From Antedon mediterranea (taxonomy: Eukaryota > Echinodermata > Crinoidea > Comatulida > Antedonidae), in contig NC_092674.1 in the NCBI RefSeq assembly GCF_964355755.1, positions 17,930,501 to 17,994,500 on the forward strand: DNA of 64,000 nucleotides, in the 5' to 3' direction. Position 1 is the first letter of the stretch, and each line of letters begins with the position of its first letter. Below, piece by piece: positions 24,196-36,200 of this stretch. The position numbers were made by a program, and so were the translations under genes. Under the pieces are notes generated by a model. That model saw nothing but the letters and a program-made list of their open reading frames with translations, was not told the origin of the DNA and did not search any database.

Positions 24196-24997
24196 TTATC
24201 ACATTCAATAGAGCGCATCTCCGTTATTTGAGCCCGATTTTTGCAGATATTTTAGTATGTGCTTGCTCAATTAATTATCTTTCTAGTGAGTTGTCAACAT
24301 TTTTATTGTGATGACGTCATCACGCGTAAAAACTTGAATAACCTAGGTCATGTAATTTCAGCTACACCATACATTTGAATATCTTATAGCTCCTCAGAAT
24401 TAAAGGTGACCTTGAAGATTATAATTTATTATGAAAGCTGATGAAATGTAGATATGAATTCATATCAAAATTAAGCCTATCGGATGTTGTGATGTTATCA
24501 TATGGCCAGTTGAAGTTAAAAAGTAGTTTTTAAATTTCTTTAGTCGAAGTTATACAAATTTCAAAGAGCGCGCATTGCGCTTCTACGTGTCAAATTCTCT
24601 TCCAATCCTTATATTTATTTGCTCAATTCATTATCTTTCGAAATTGTCATCTTCGAGTTTATTTTGATAATTCCATCATACCAAAAAATTTGAACTTGAT
24701 GTGTGTCCCATAATTTCACCTATGCTACACTGTATATAGATATACAGTATATACTGTACATTGTATATGGCATATATAGGCATAACTCAGCACTATAAGC
24801 GTATAATAGGATGGCATACATCAACATTTTCCTATCGTATGTTAACGTACGTACATGTTTAAAAAAAATTAATTTCATTAAAATGATAAAAATGATCACC
24901 TATAATTCGTCAAAGTGACGAATTAAATTCTAGTTTAATTTATGTTCGTCTTAAATGCACCTAATTTTGTCTACAATATATATGACACTTAAAGATG

Positions 24998-25331
24998 TAT
25001 TGTCCCCCAAAAACATAAAAAATGAAGATTAAATCAGACTTTGAATATGTTATTTTGTAGTTTTAATCAAGTTAATCACTTCCATAGAAAAAAAAACGAA
25101 AAAAAAAAATGTTTTCACTTATAAAATGACAAAATAAATGGTAAATTCAGCCAAAAATCCATTGGCTGGCAGCCAATTTGACCATTTTTTGCTTTAAATT
25201 ACATTTTTCTCAGGTAAATACATTTTTTTTCGATCCAATTTTTGGTCAAAGTGGATAGCTATTATGTTACATTAAAATGGAATATTAAAAAAAAATTGTT
25301 TTAAGAATTATTTTTTCAGGGGGACAATACT
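24998..25331. mobile_element. MITE with TATTGTCCCCC ends
   Basis: TATTGTCCCCC at 24998-25008 and GGGGGACAATA ending at 25331 form inverted ends; the interior is A/T-runs with CATTGGCTGGCAGCCAAT near 25160. A related fragment lies near 763-812. Target duplication unclear. Confidence 0.6.
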
Positions 25332-25488
25332 TTAATGCAAAAATTTCCAAATTATTATTCTGAACTTTGACCTGATAGGCGTAATGAATAATATTAATTA
25401 TATTAAATGATTAATGGACTTAAATTGTATGTAGTACATAAAATTGGTAAATTGTGCTGGGTGTTACCATAAATTCAATGATGATGGA

Positions 25489-26126
25489 ATGTACTCCAAG
25501 GGAGACCAGTCTTTAAAATGTACTCCAAGGGAGACCAGTCTTTACAATGTACTCCAAGGGAGACCAGTCTTTACAATGTACTCCAAGGGAGACCAGTCTT
25601 TAAAATGTACTCCAAGGGAGACCAGCCTTTACAATGTACTCCAAGGGAGACCAGTCTTTAAAATGTACTCCAAGGGAGACCAGTCTTTACAATGTACTCC
25701 AAGGGAGACCAGTCTTTAAAATGTACTCCAAGGGAGACCAGTCTTTAAAATGTACTCCAAGGGAGACCAGTCTTTAAAATGTACTCCAAGGGAGACCAGT
25801 CTTTAAAATGTACTCCAAGGGAGACCAGTCTTTAAAATGTACTCCAAGGGAGACCAGTCTTTAAAATGTACTCCAAGGGAGACCAGTCTTTACAATGTAC
25901 TCCAAGGGAGACCAGTCTTTAAAATGTACTCCAAGGGAGACCAGTCTTTAAAATGTACTCCAAGGGAGACCAGTCTTTAAAATGTACTCCAAGGGAGACC
26001 AGTCTTTAAAATGTACTCCAAGGGAGACCAGTCTTTAAAATGTACTCCAAGGGAGACCAGTCTTTAAAATGTACTCCAAGGGAGACCAGTCTTTAAAATG
26101 TACTCCAAGGGAGACCAGTCTTTTTG
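25489..26126. repeat. 29-bp minisatellite, 22 copies
   Basis: ATGTACTCCAAGGGAGACCA begins every 29 bases from 25489 to 26098, exactly 21 periods. The only differences are A/C within TTTAMAATG in some units and one T-to-C (CAGCCTTTA). Because 29 is not a multiple of three, an 87-base (three-unit) pattern gives an open frame from 25444; this is not evidence of a gene. Confidence 0.97.
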
Positions 26127-26149
26127 ACTGATTGGGCCACCCTGCTTAA

Positions 26150-26720
26150 ATATTGTTAATAAATAAAATAAATAAATTCTTTCTTCAAGATTCTACAAGA
26201 TGTCTCAGAACCATTACATACCTTAACACCAGAAATTTTAATATCCGAAAGGGAATGCTCATTATTACAAAAATGGGTGGCTACAGGTAACCCGGGAGTC
26301 TTTAGTTTAAGACCTTAAATGTTCTACAAATCTATCACCTAACCTGCGTTTAGTTTTACCAATATATAGCATATTACATTTAGTACACGAAATACAATAA
26401 ACTAGATTTCTAGTGGTGCAAATAATATGATCTGTGAAGGTTCTACTATTTTGTTTGAACATGAAACGTAATTACATGTCGAACATCTATTTCTATTACA
26501 TTTGAATGTTCCTGTTGATTCATTAGCTTTTTTGTAATTTAGATTTAACTAAAGTGTCTTTAATGCTTTGATCTCGTCTGTAAGCTATCATGGGTGGTTC
26601 TTGAAAAATATCTTTTGTAGCGGATTTATCTTCAGTCAAAATCGAAAAGTTATCGCGGAAATTGTTAATAAATTTCTTATTCATAGGATGATACGCGAGG
26701 ACTATAGAGATCAGTATACT
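26150..26720 (-). pseudogene. Penelope-like retroelement fragment: RT thumb and GIY-YIG nuclease
   Basis: Reading the minus strand, 26700-26523 encodes YHPMNKKFINNF and IFQEPPMIAYRRDQSIKDTL, the RT thumb of Penelope-like elements. It is followed by FKCNRNRCSTCNYVSC. In another frame comes NLVYCISCTKCNMLYIGKTK and RRLGDRFVEHLR, the core of a GIY-YIG endonuclease, then PVATHFCNNEHSLSDIKISG. At least two frameshifts or stops separate the parts. The catalytic fingers/palm are missing upstream. Penelope-like elements prime from nicked DNA, with the GIY-YIG domain as the nicking enzyme. Confidence 0.85.
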
Positions 26721-27254
26721 GAATATATAGATATACAGTATACTGAATATATTCGGTTGACTATTTTCATTCGCATGCAATTGGCTACTCACCGAAAATA
26801 TTGTAAAATTTCTGAAATTCAATAACCAAGATGACGCACAAGTGCTATGTTATGTCTCAACAATGGGCAGACATCAACCCGCCTCTTTTGCTTGGTGACA
26901 AGGGTTAGGGTTTTCTTAGGCCTAGGTAGTTTGGTAATCATTTGATGGGATTTCAAACCAATAACAAAAATGAATCTTATGCGAAAATAATATTTATATT
27001 TCATTTCCTACAACATACATTATTTTGAAAACAAAACTACATTGTATTTATTGGTAGATTAAAAACATACCCACCCGCCTCATTTAGCCAAAAATATGAC
27101 ATAAACCTACCTCATTCTTCTGACATTTGTGGTCTGCTAATAGTTTTGACTTTATGTACAAGTCTCTAGTTTACAGACTAAATCAAAACATTGACTGGTA
27201 TAGTAAAAGAACAAACATAAAAAAAATACCATAACCGCACATTGTGTTTGTAAA
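26721..27254. other. Downstream flank of the host gene
   Basis: ATATACAGTATACTGAATAT palindromes near 26710-26750. On the minus strand this is where the 3' UTR or a last small exon of the ANKMY1-like gene would lie. I could not identify a convincing exon or polyadenylation signal. Confidence 0.35.
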
Positions 27255-30200
27255 TTATATATAATGCAAAAAATAAATGTTACCTCCGATTTTAACGCAT
27301 TCCTCTTTGTGCCGCATATTCCAAGCTTTAAACTTACAGGCCTTGCTACAGTAAAAAACTTTCTTACAGCGTGAGCATGCAGACAGTCTTATACCTAGTG
27401 AACGACCGCACTCATAACAGTGCTTGAACAAAGGCTTTCTGTAAAATAACCGAACATGTTCTTTAAAAAATCTAAAAAATATATCCAAAGAAAGCAATAA
27501 AAATAATGATAATAAGGAAGCAAGCCAAATATTTGTTAGATTTTAAATTATTATAAATATTTATTTATATGATGTAATGGCAATTTGTTGTACCTCTTTC
27601 ACACCAAAACTACTGTATGCAGTGATCATCGGAGACACCCCAGGGTTTGTGACCATTCGAAACGTCGAGAATCTCCTCCGGAGATACCTCATTCACACCA
27701 ACCTAGCCACACCGAGGTTTATAAAATAAAATTGTAAATACCTCCCTCTATTTTGTTTGTTTACATAGCGACGATCATTAGAATCATTTTAATTTTTAAT
27801 ATTTTTAATTTATTATTTATTTTTTTTTTTATTTTTATTTATGACTCAGAAGTCATATAATGTTTTATTAATACTAGTTATTATTTTTTAGACCCGCTAT
27901 ATTTTTTTTACAAATATTTAAAGTATTTTGAAATAAAACTAAAGCAATGATTGATTGTGTGAGGATGACCTCTTGTTTGTTGTTGGTACCTTTCACACCA
28001 ACCGTCCTGGTTCGCCCTCCGGAGAACGTTCAGCTGTTCAACCCTGGTGTTTTGAACTCAAGAGTTATTTGATTTTACCTTTCACACCAAAACATCGGGG
28101 AGTCAACTCTGGAGTTTTGCTTTTGGTGTGAAAGGGATATTATTCTTTTGCTCTTGTTTAATGTAGGACTAGCCACTTCTTTTTCCATTAGTTGGCATCC
28201 TGATCTTTATAACTTGTAAACATCTAAATGTTATACCTTATGATTTCATCTTCATCTCTGTCTACTAAAAGGTGTTCATGACCATCATTATCTTTGATTA
28301 CTGAATTAAACATAACTTGTCTAGTCAGCGCTTTTGTATTGTCCTCACATGAATGTTCAACCTTTTCTTTCATATGCTGGATGTCTGAACCTAAACATCT
28401 GCTTGGATTAGTGCCTGTGAGAATAAAATCAACCAATATAAAGTATCATATTACAGTAACCATGCTGATTTTGAACATAGCATAATCTATTTATTTATTT
28501 ATTATTTATTTATTTATTCTTTCTTTATTCTGCAAGCACTTTCAGTACTAGTGCACTGATTTCCAAAGTGGTACAGTAATTGAAAATATAACAAACATAA
28601 TAAAATAAAGACAAAGAGTAATTGAAATATACATTAAAAATAGCAATCAATTTTAGAAAACAAAAAATTTTGTTAAAAATGTTGAGTACTAATTGTATTT
28701 TGGAATGAAGTTATTGAAAAATCTTTAAAGTTAATTTTTAATCCATTTGGAAGTTCATTCCAGCTTTTAGATGAACGATAAGTAAAGGTTTTTTTGCCTT
28801 GACAAATGTTCCAGGTGGTTATGTTGTTGCTAACGTTTTCCGTCTTCCGACATTACGCTTTCCACAATTTGTTTCCATTTTTTCTGTTTATGGCAGGATG
28901 GTTTGTTATTGTGTTAGTGTCTACTAGTCCTTGTAAGTCTTTCTTTATTTGATTCATCCAGTTATTTCTTGGTCTTCCTACGGGTCGTTTTACTTTCCTG
29001 TTAGTTTCCTTCATTGTTTGTTTGATTGGGGTATCATCCGGTAATCTAATTATGTGTCTATACCATTTTAGTCTCCTTCGTTTAATTCTTTTACTCCATT
29101 CTTCTTGTTTTGTTATCTCGTATATTTTCGTGTTACACACTCTATCTGTTAATTTAATATCTATCATCTTTCGCAACATTTTCCTGTGATATATATCTAT
29201 ACTCTCTTGTAATTTTTTGTTTAGTACCCAGAGTTCACTGTTATATAAGAAAATACTTGCTATGTATGCGTCAAACAAACGGGATTTCACGTCTATAGAC
29301 ATCGTTCCAGGTGGGGACAACTAAATTGTTATGGCTTTGGCTTCGTGTGCCTTTAGAATGGGTAGTGTTATTAAAAGTCAATTTTGAGGTCAAATATGGA
29401 GGAGCACACCCTTTTAAACACTTGAAAGTCATTAATAACAATTTTTCATTCCAGAGTACATTTTAGTCTATTCCAGCCAAGGTTATTTAAAATAAAATCA
29501 ATTGAGGTCTTAATATCAACAGAAAGCAAAATTCTACCTAATCTATTCATGAGTACTTGTAAAAAATTAGTATTTTGAACATTACAATTAGACCATACAC
29601 AACAACAATAATAAAAAAGGGGAAAAACAAGAGCGTTGGCTAACATTTTAAGCGTATATGACGGAAGAAAACATTTTACACGCCGGATGACACCAATACG
29701 TTTTGAAACATTTGAGGATACCTTGCTTATGTGATCATTCCAATTTAATTGCGGATCAAATGTGACCCCAAGATATTTAAAAGAGTCAACTCGTTCAATA
29801 ATATCTCCATTATAAGATATTGAAATATTCTTTAAATTTAGGAAGAATGTGGTTTGTCCCAAAAATCATAAGTTTTGTCTTTTTGATGTTCAATGTTAGT
29901 TTATTAGTTTTAAACCTATTAGCAATTGTATTTAAATAGGCATTTAGCTCGTATTGAAGAGTGACTGGGTCAGAAGAATTACAAAGAATAGTGGTGTCAT
30001 CTGCATACATAACACATTTGCATGGCATAATATCTGGTAGGGAGTTAACATGAATAATAAACAAAAGAGGACCTAAAATTGAGCCCTGTGGTATACAAAT
30101 ATTTATATTCATAAAATCAGATTGAGAAGTGTTAATATTTACAACTTGGGATCTGTTTCTTAAATATGATATAAACCAATCTAGTTCATTATTACTGACT

Positions 30201-33200
30201 CCATAACATTTGAGTTTATTTACCAGGAGTTCATTATCAACTGTATCAAAAGCTTTCTTAAGATCCAGGAATATTGCTGCTGTAGCCTTACCATCATTCA
30301 AATTATTTAGTATATAGTCAGACACGTCTATTAATGTAGTGTCAGTAGAATTGTTTTTTCTAAACCCTGATTGAGATGCATTAATAATATTATTAGCAGT
30401 TAAAAAGTTATACAGTTGATCATGAACTGCTCGTTCAATTATTTTGGAAATAATTGGCAGCACAGAGATTGGTCTATAATTGCTTGGGTCGTTTTTATCA
30501 CCATCTTTGAATACTGGAGTTACTTTTGCTTTCTTCCATTCAGATGGAAAGATTGAAGAAAATAAAGATAAATTACAGATATACAGTAAGCAATTGTATC
30601 ACAAATCACTGGTGCGGCCAATTTTACCAATTTACAATCTAAGCCATCTATACCAGTGGCTTTGTTACCAGAAAGCCACTATAATAAAGCTCTACAATAT
30701 ATTCCTTATAATTATTTAGAATCATTAAGGTTCACAAGTAGCACATCTTGCCTCTTTATTCATCATGAGAAAATTATATTCGCTGTCGAGTAGCTAACAT
30801 GACGGAATAAAACGATAAAAACATTTACATGCAGCCAAAACATCATATTATTGCATTTAACCTAAAAATTGGAAAAAAATACTGTAAAGATATTACAAAG
30901 CCGAATTAGTGTAATCTATGATAAATAAGATAAGATAAGATAACTTTTATTGATCCTCAAAAAGGAAATTCATTGCTCGTCATAATAACAAAGAAAACAC
31001 TATAAAAACAAATATAGCATAAAACCATTCATATAAAAACATCTAAAAAATTACAATATAAAATTATCTTCTTGACTTCCTGTTGTACTGGATGATACCG
31101 GAGGGAATAAAGGATTTAGCAAATCGATTTGTTTTCACACTGAGGAGCCTCAATCTACCACTTGGATTAAGTTGGTCTATGATCACTTTGTGGAGAGGAT
31201 GAGAGGCATCCGACTCAATGCGTTCGAAATATTTCTGGAGGTGTTCTAGGTGCACATCGGTAAAGGAAGGCAGTTCCAGACCAATCATTTTATCAGCCCG
31301 ACGGATGAAAGTTTCAAGGTGTCCTTTATTCCCTCCGGTAACATTACCAGCCCAACAGGAGAGGCAATACGTCCAAACACTACATATAACGGATCTATAG
31401 AACGAAAGTAACATCAAATCACAGGAGTTAAATTTATATAAAGTTCTCATACAATACATTCTGGGACTTAATTTTTTGCTGATGAAGTCTATATGGTCTC
31501 CCCAACTCAGTTTATCATTGAAAACAATTCCTAGATACTTGTACTGGTCAACAATTTCAATTTCTTTACCTTTGATAGTGATTGGTTGAAAATTAAATTT
31601 ATGTTTAGTCCTAAAATCAATGATCACCTACTACATGTTTCTGTAGGGTTTTTTGTTTTGCTTAATAGCTCAATTAAATGTATAGCAACCGTTTGCATGT
31701 ACTTGTATGTCCAGAGAGAGCATTTTCTTACAATTTCCCTTTATACATACATGTAAATTTATCACCTCAAAGTCAGTACTGTATAATTTATTTGATAACA
31801 TCACTTTTACCTGCCACACAGCAACACACACATTGTTTTTTGAAATAAACCTTTTCAGTATTACTTTTTGCCACGTAAAAATCATCTTGGTCATGATTTG
31901 AGTTGTGTACCAAATAAAGCACATAGTAATCACACAAATGACAATATTTCTTACCTTGTTTCTCTTTAAAGCCTGAAGCTTCACGCAAGCTATTTCCAAG
32001 GTAAGATAGTAGCCTCTGACGCGCATTATAAGTGTCTCTTTCTGTATGATTAAGTGCATGGTACGGCATGTGTGCTATACGTCGATCCTGTTTATTAAGT
32101 ACAATTCCTGATACATTATATATGTATAATATAAAAACTGTACAGTGAAAGGTAATAAAATCAGACCCATTCCCTACAATTTGTGACGTTTTGTAAAAAT
32201 AATGCATATATATTACTTTAAAAACATTAAACCAGGTCATTCCTTGTCTTAAATGTACATTTTATGGTAAATTATGATAAAAAGAGAGAAACAATGCACT
32301 ACCTAAGTAGCTCGCGGTGAATGTCCTCTCGTTGGCCGTATTTAGGCCTAGCCTAGCTAGGCTTTGTTTTGTAGGCCTAGCTGGTAAACATCGATAACGT
32401 ACAAACATCATATGCTAGATATAAGGCCTAGCCTCACGTTGTATAATTGCTGCATTAATTATCTTTCTGTTTTTGCCAGACTTCTATGATGTTAGATTTC
32501 ATTTGCTATACAGTATTATATAACACCTAGATAAATTCCTGTCATTTGATTGGACGATTGTGGGTGACATGGCGGGCAATAGAACGCACTATTCAACGAT
32601 CGTTTAATAGTACTTTTTTTCGTGTAAAAAAAAAAAATCTGTTTGCGTTTAGAAAATGTTTTTTTTATTCTATTGCTTTTGAAATACAACAGCGCCACCT
32701 ATTTTGTACTTTCGTTGCCAATCAATGTTATTGTTATGACTGGTTTAGCGATGGATACATTTTGGAGATATATTATGTAGTAATTTAGATCAAAAAAGCA
32801 TTTAAATTAACGCCGTGGCTAAAGATACAGTACCGTATCTTAACTTCCGTTTGCTAAAGATACGGTAAAATTGCATTATGTCATAATCAGCCAATGGGGT
32901 GCTGGTATGTGTGTGACGTCATCGTATAAGGACTTTGTATTTTTTTCCATATGGCGTCTGTAGAGAATGCCTATCGGCGGTGCCAGGCTGCATGAATGTG
33001 TGCGCTGATTCTGTGACTCAGCCCGGGGCTAGACCTAGCATTGTTGAATCCAGAAGTTTAATAACGGGCGACAACGTCGATGCTGTACTAATAGAGCAAG
33101 TTCATGTGGTTGGTGGACGTTACATAAAGCGTTTAAAGCATGCACTCAAACAATCTCAAATATTATTTCATTATACAACATATAGTAATATAGTAGTATT

Positions 33201-36200
33201 ATAATCCGATATGTTGATAGCAAAATTAGAAGTAAAGGAATTATAATTAAATGTTGGAAAATGTTTTGAGTCCAGTTCATTCGTCCATAGTTACTATATG
33301 AGGGTTTTATTTTTATTCCAAATGGCCTATTTAGGTCAATATTTTATTTTGTTTACAGATGGTGACCATAAACAACAAGCAAATGCGGACAATAAAGTGG
33401 CCTTTAAATACTATGATTTAGACAGTAGCCCCAGGGCTGAGTCACAGAAATCTGCGCACACATGCAGCTGGTTACAGCCTGGCACCGCTTTTCCTACACA
33501 AACAAACTCATATAATGAGGCTATAGGTTATAGTACGTAGTAGGCCTCTTTTGAAACGGTTTTCTGTATTCTAGAATTAAAAATGTTTTGGCTTTTCAAT
33601 AATAAAGTAACATTTAGTTTTTGTCACACACAACGGCGATAATAGCGATAAATGAAGCATAAAGAAAAAATTAAGCGGTTGATCACTGTTTTCGCGATAA
33701 AACAAATCCAAAGTCCTTATACAATGACGTCACATACCAGCATGCCATTGGCTGATTATGACGTAATGCAATTTTACCGTACCTTTAGCAAACGGAAGTT
33801 AGGATACGGTACCGTATCTTTAACCACGGCGTTAAATTAACTTTAGATCATTTTTAGGATTTTGATTAATAAATGGGAACATCTCTACAAGACATGGAAT
33901 CGTTGGAAAAAACATAATTAGCCTTGATGACTTCAAGTTGCCTGTAGAAGTTTCGTATTGCTGTCTTTCAGCCTAGCTAAGGCCTAAGTATTGGGCCTAG
34001 GCGTTTTAGCCTTGCTAGGCCTAGGATTGTTTGGTCGTTTGTTGACATAATTAACACCAGGGCCTAACAAGTAGGTGCATTTATAAAATCCATATAAATA
34101 ATAATATTTAATATAATTATTAAAAACCAAATGTTACTGTTTTAATCAATGTAAATCAAATGTAGGCCTTGGCTAGGCCTACCTTTTATTTTATTCAAAT
34201 GACAGGAATCTATTTAGACAAATAATGAATGTTTTACATTTGTGTAATGGTACAAATAATGGTATTTGGTGAGTGATGAAAGGTTATACATTACATAGAC
34301 ATATATACTATAACATTGGATAGTTTTGCTCTTTGAAGCAATGTATATTCAAGTAAACATCACTTGTGTTCATGTGGTTTGGTGTGCACAGTATCAGAAA
34401 ATTCAAGTGGAATCTAATACATATAATTAACAATTACCTGATTAAAAGTGAAATGAGCATAGTCAACTGCTGTTCCTATAAGATTCTTAGGTCCAACTGC
34501 TACTGGGGCTAGGATATTGGCTCCTGCTTTAAGTAATTTACTAACCTTTAAGATAAATATAGAAAAGTAACAAATGAGTGATGGTTAATGAGCGAGATAG
34601 TAATCATCAATATCATTCCCTTAAACATGTTAAAAATTGGAATAAAAGACGGGTCCCGTAATTTCACCTGTTGGTTGGTTATACAGTAGCTTATCATGAC
34701 AATACTGCTAAATATAATCCCATATTTTATTAATCGGCATTTGGTATTGCATGCCTGTCTGTTTTATGAAACTTGATGTATTCATTGTATTGTTTTGTCA
34801 ATGCGCCATGAGCATCTAATTTTTTATTGTTTACAATAATTGTTTTTAATTGCTGAATCTTAGTACACAACTCGATAACAGCATCATATGGTAAACTATT
34901 CAAAAAAATTATAAAAAATACTATTTTACTTTGTAAAACATGCGTTTTAATACAAATATATTGAAAATAAATCGAATATTACAGCTCTCTTCCATCAGGT
35001 GTAAAAATCAGTGCTCATGACTGTGACTGCAGTTGGTAAAAAATTATTCAACCGTTCCATTCTTATTTATTTTTTTTAATGATTTTACCACCACAACCGT
35101 AGACTATAGGTAATTGGTTACAAAATAAGAGCTATAGTTTTTGATCACTATTTAAATATGTGTTTAGTGTGGTACTTATACTGTATACTATAAATACAAA
35201 ATATATAATCAATTAGAGTGATACCTCTATTAAGGGAACAAAAGGGTTAGGGTTAAGGGTTCTACTGTATTCGAGAACCAGTATACAATTCAACAACTTC
35301 TATGATAATAACAGCTTCCTATTACATCCAAACTAATTATTGTTACTATTAAACCATACCAGATTTATCCTGTCTTGAGGTGATCTTCTGAATTCATATT
35401 CAGTATTTGAAGCAACACACAAAGCAGAACCAATACCTTGCCCCAGGGGAAGACTTGGGTCAGCAGAGAAAGACAATAACTCATCAACTGCCTAGAATAT
35501 AAGTTTATAAAATGGAATCATATGGAGAAGAGGAGGAAAATGGAAGCAAATTAGAGATATTTTTGTGGAAACCACAGAAAAATATGTACCTAAAGATGTA
35601 AAAAGCAAAGCAATGATGGATGACTAAAGATATCTAGAACATACCTATAAAACCAAATAAAAAATAATATTTAACAAACATTAGATGTTTTCTCAGTATT
35701 GATTAAAACTATAATGAAATAACATAACTTTACTGATCAAATAACTTGATTACCTTGTAAAACCATCGATATCATAGTTTGGACAACTTTTAATTTATAT
35801 CTTTTACATTGCGTATGATTAACAGGATGAGAAAACATTCAATTTTTGTTAAATATTAGTTTTTATTTGGTTTTATAGGTAGGTTCTATGATTGGTCAAT
35901 ATTGACATTTGACCCTTAATCACAAAGGATTTTTTTTCATAAGGTCATTGAATAGACACCTATAATCATAAAAATGTAATAAAAGACCAAATTGTCCTTC
36001 AATAAATTTGTTATAATACATATACATAATACATTGTTGTAAATGGTCAATTTTGAATTTGACCCCTTATATCTCGAAAACGCTTCCTATCCTGATCGAT
36101 TACCTTCCATATTCGTAATCTACGGAAAATGTTGGTCTAGAAAAGTTGGATGGCAATTTGTCCCCTTTCGGGTGGTGATACCCGCTTCCTGCCACCGGAC

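Larger units (their letters stand above)
21700..24933 (+). mobile_element. Helitron-like repeat (family A, copy 3) split by a palindrome
   Basis: The module start (ATACGAGCACGTTAAAAA near 21772) and end (hairpin AATTCGTC-AAAGT-GACGAATT at 24904-24924, CTAG at 24930-24933, then T) flank the 22030-24195 palindrome. The break lies within the phrase that in copy 2 reads TTATTGCTCATCACATTCAA. The left border is uncertain. Confidence 0.55.

Noticed and set aside
25444-25719. 91-codon ORF with a repeated peptide
   Set aside because: It results from a 29-bp tandem repeat; three units make 87 bases, so the frame repeats without selection.
25489-26126. CRISPR-like regular repeats
   Set aside because: Repeats are head-to-tail with no spacers, in an animal genome.
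26819-27004. Terminal exon downstream of the MYND exon (TKQKRRVDVCPLLRHNIALV)
   Set aside because: No convincing acceptor in the required phase, and part of the sequence resembles repeats near 16600.
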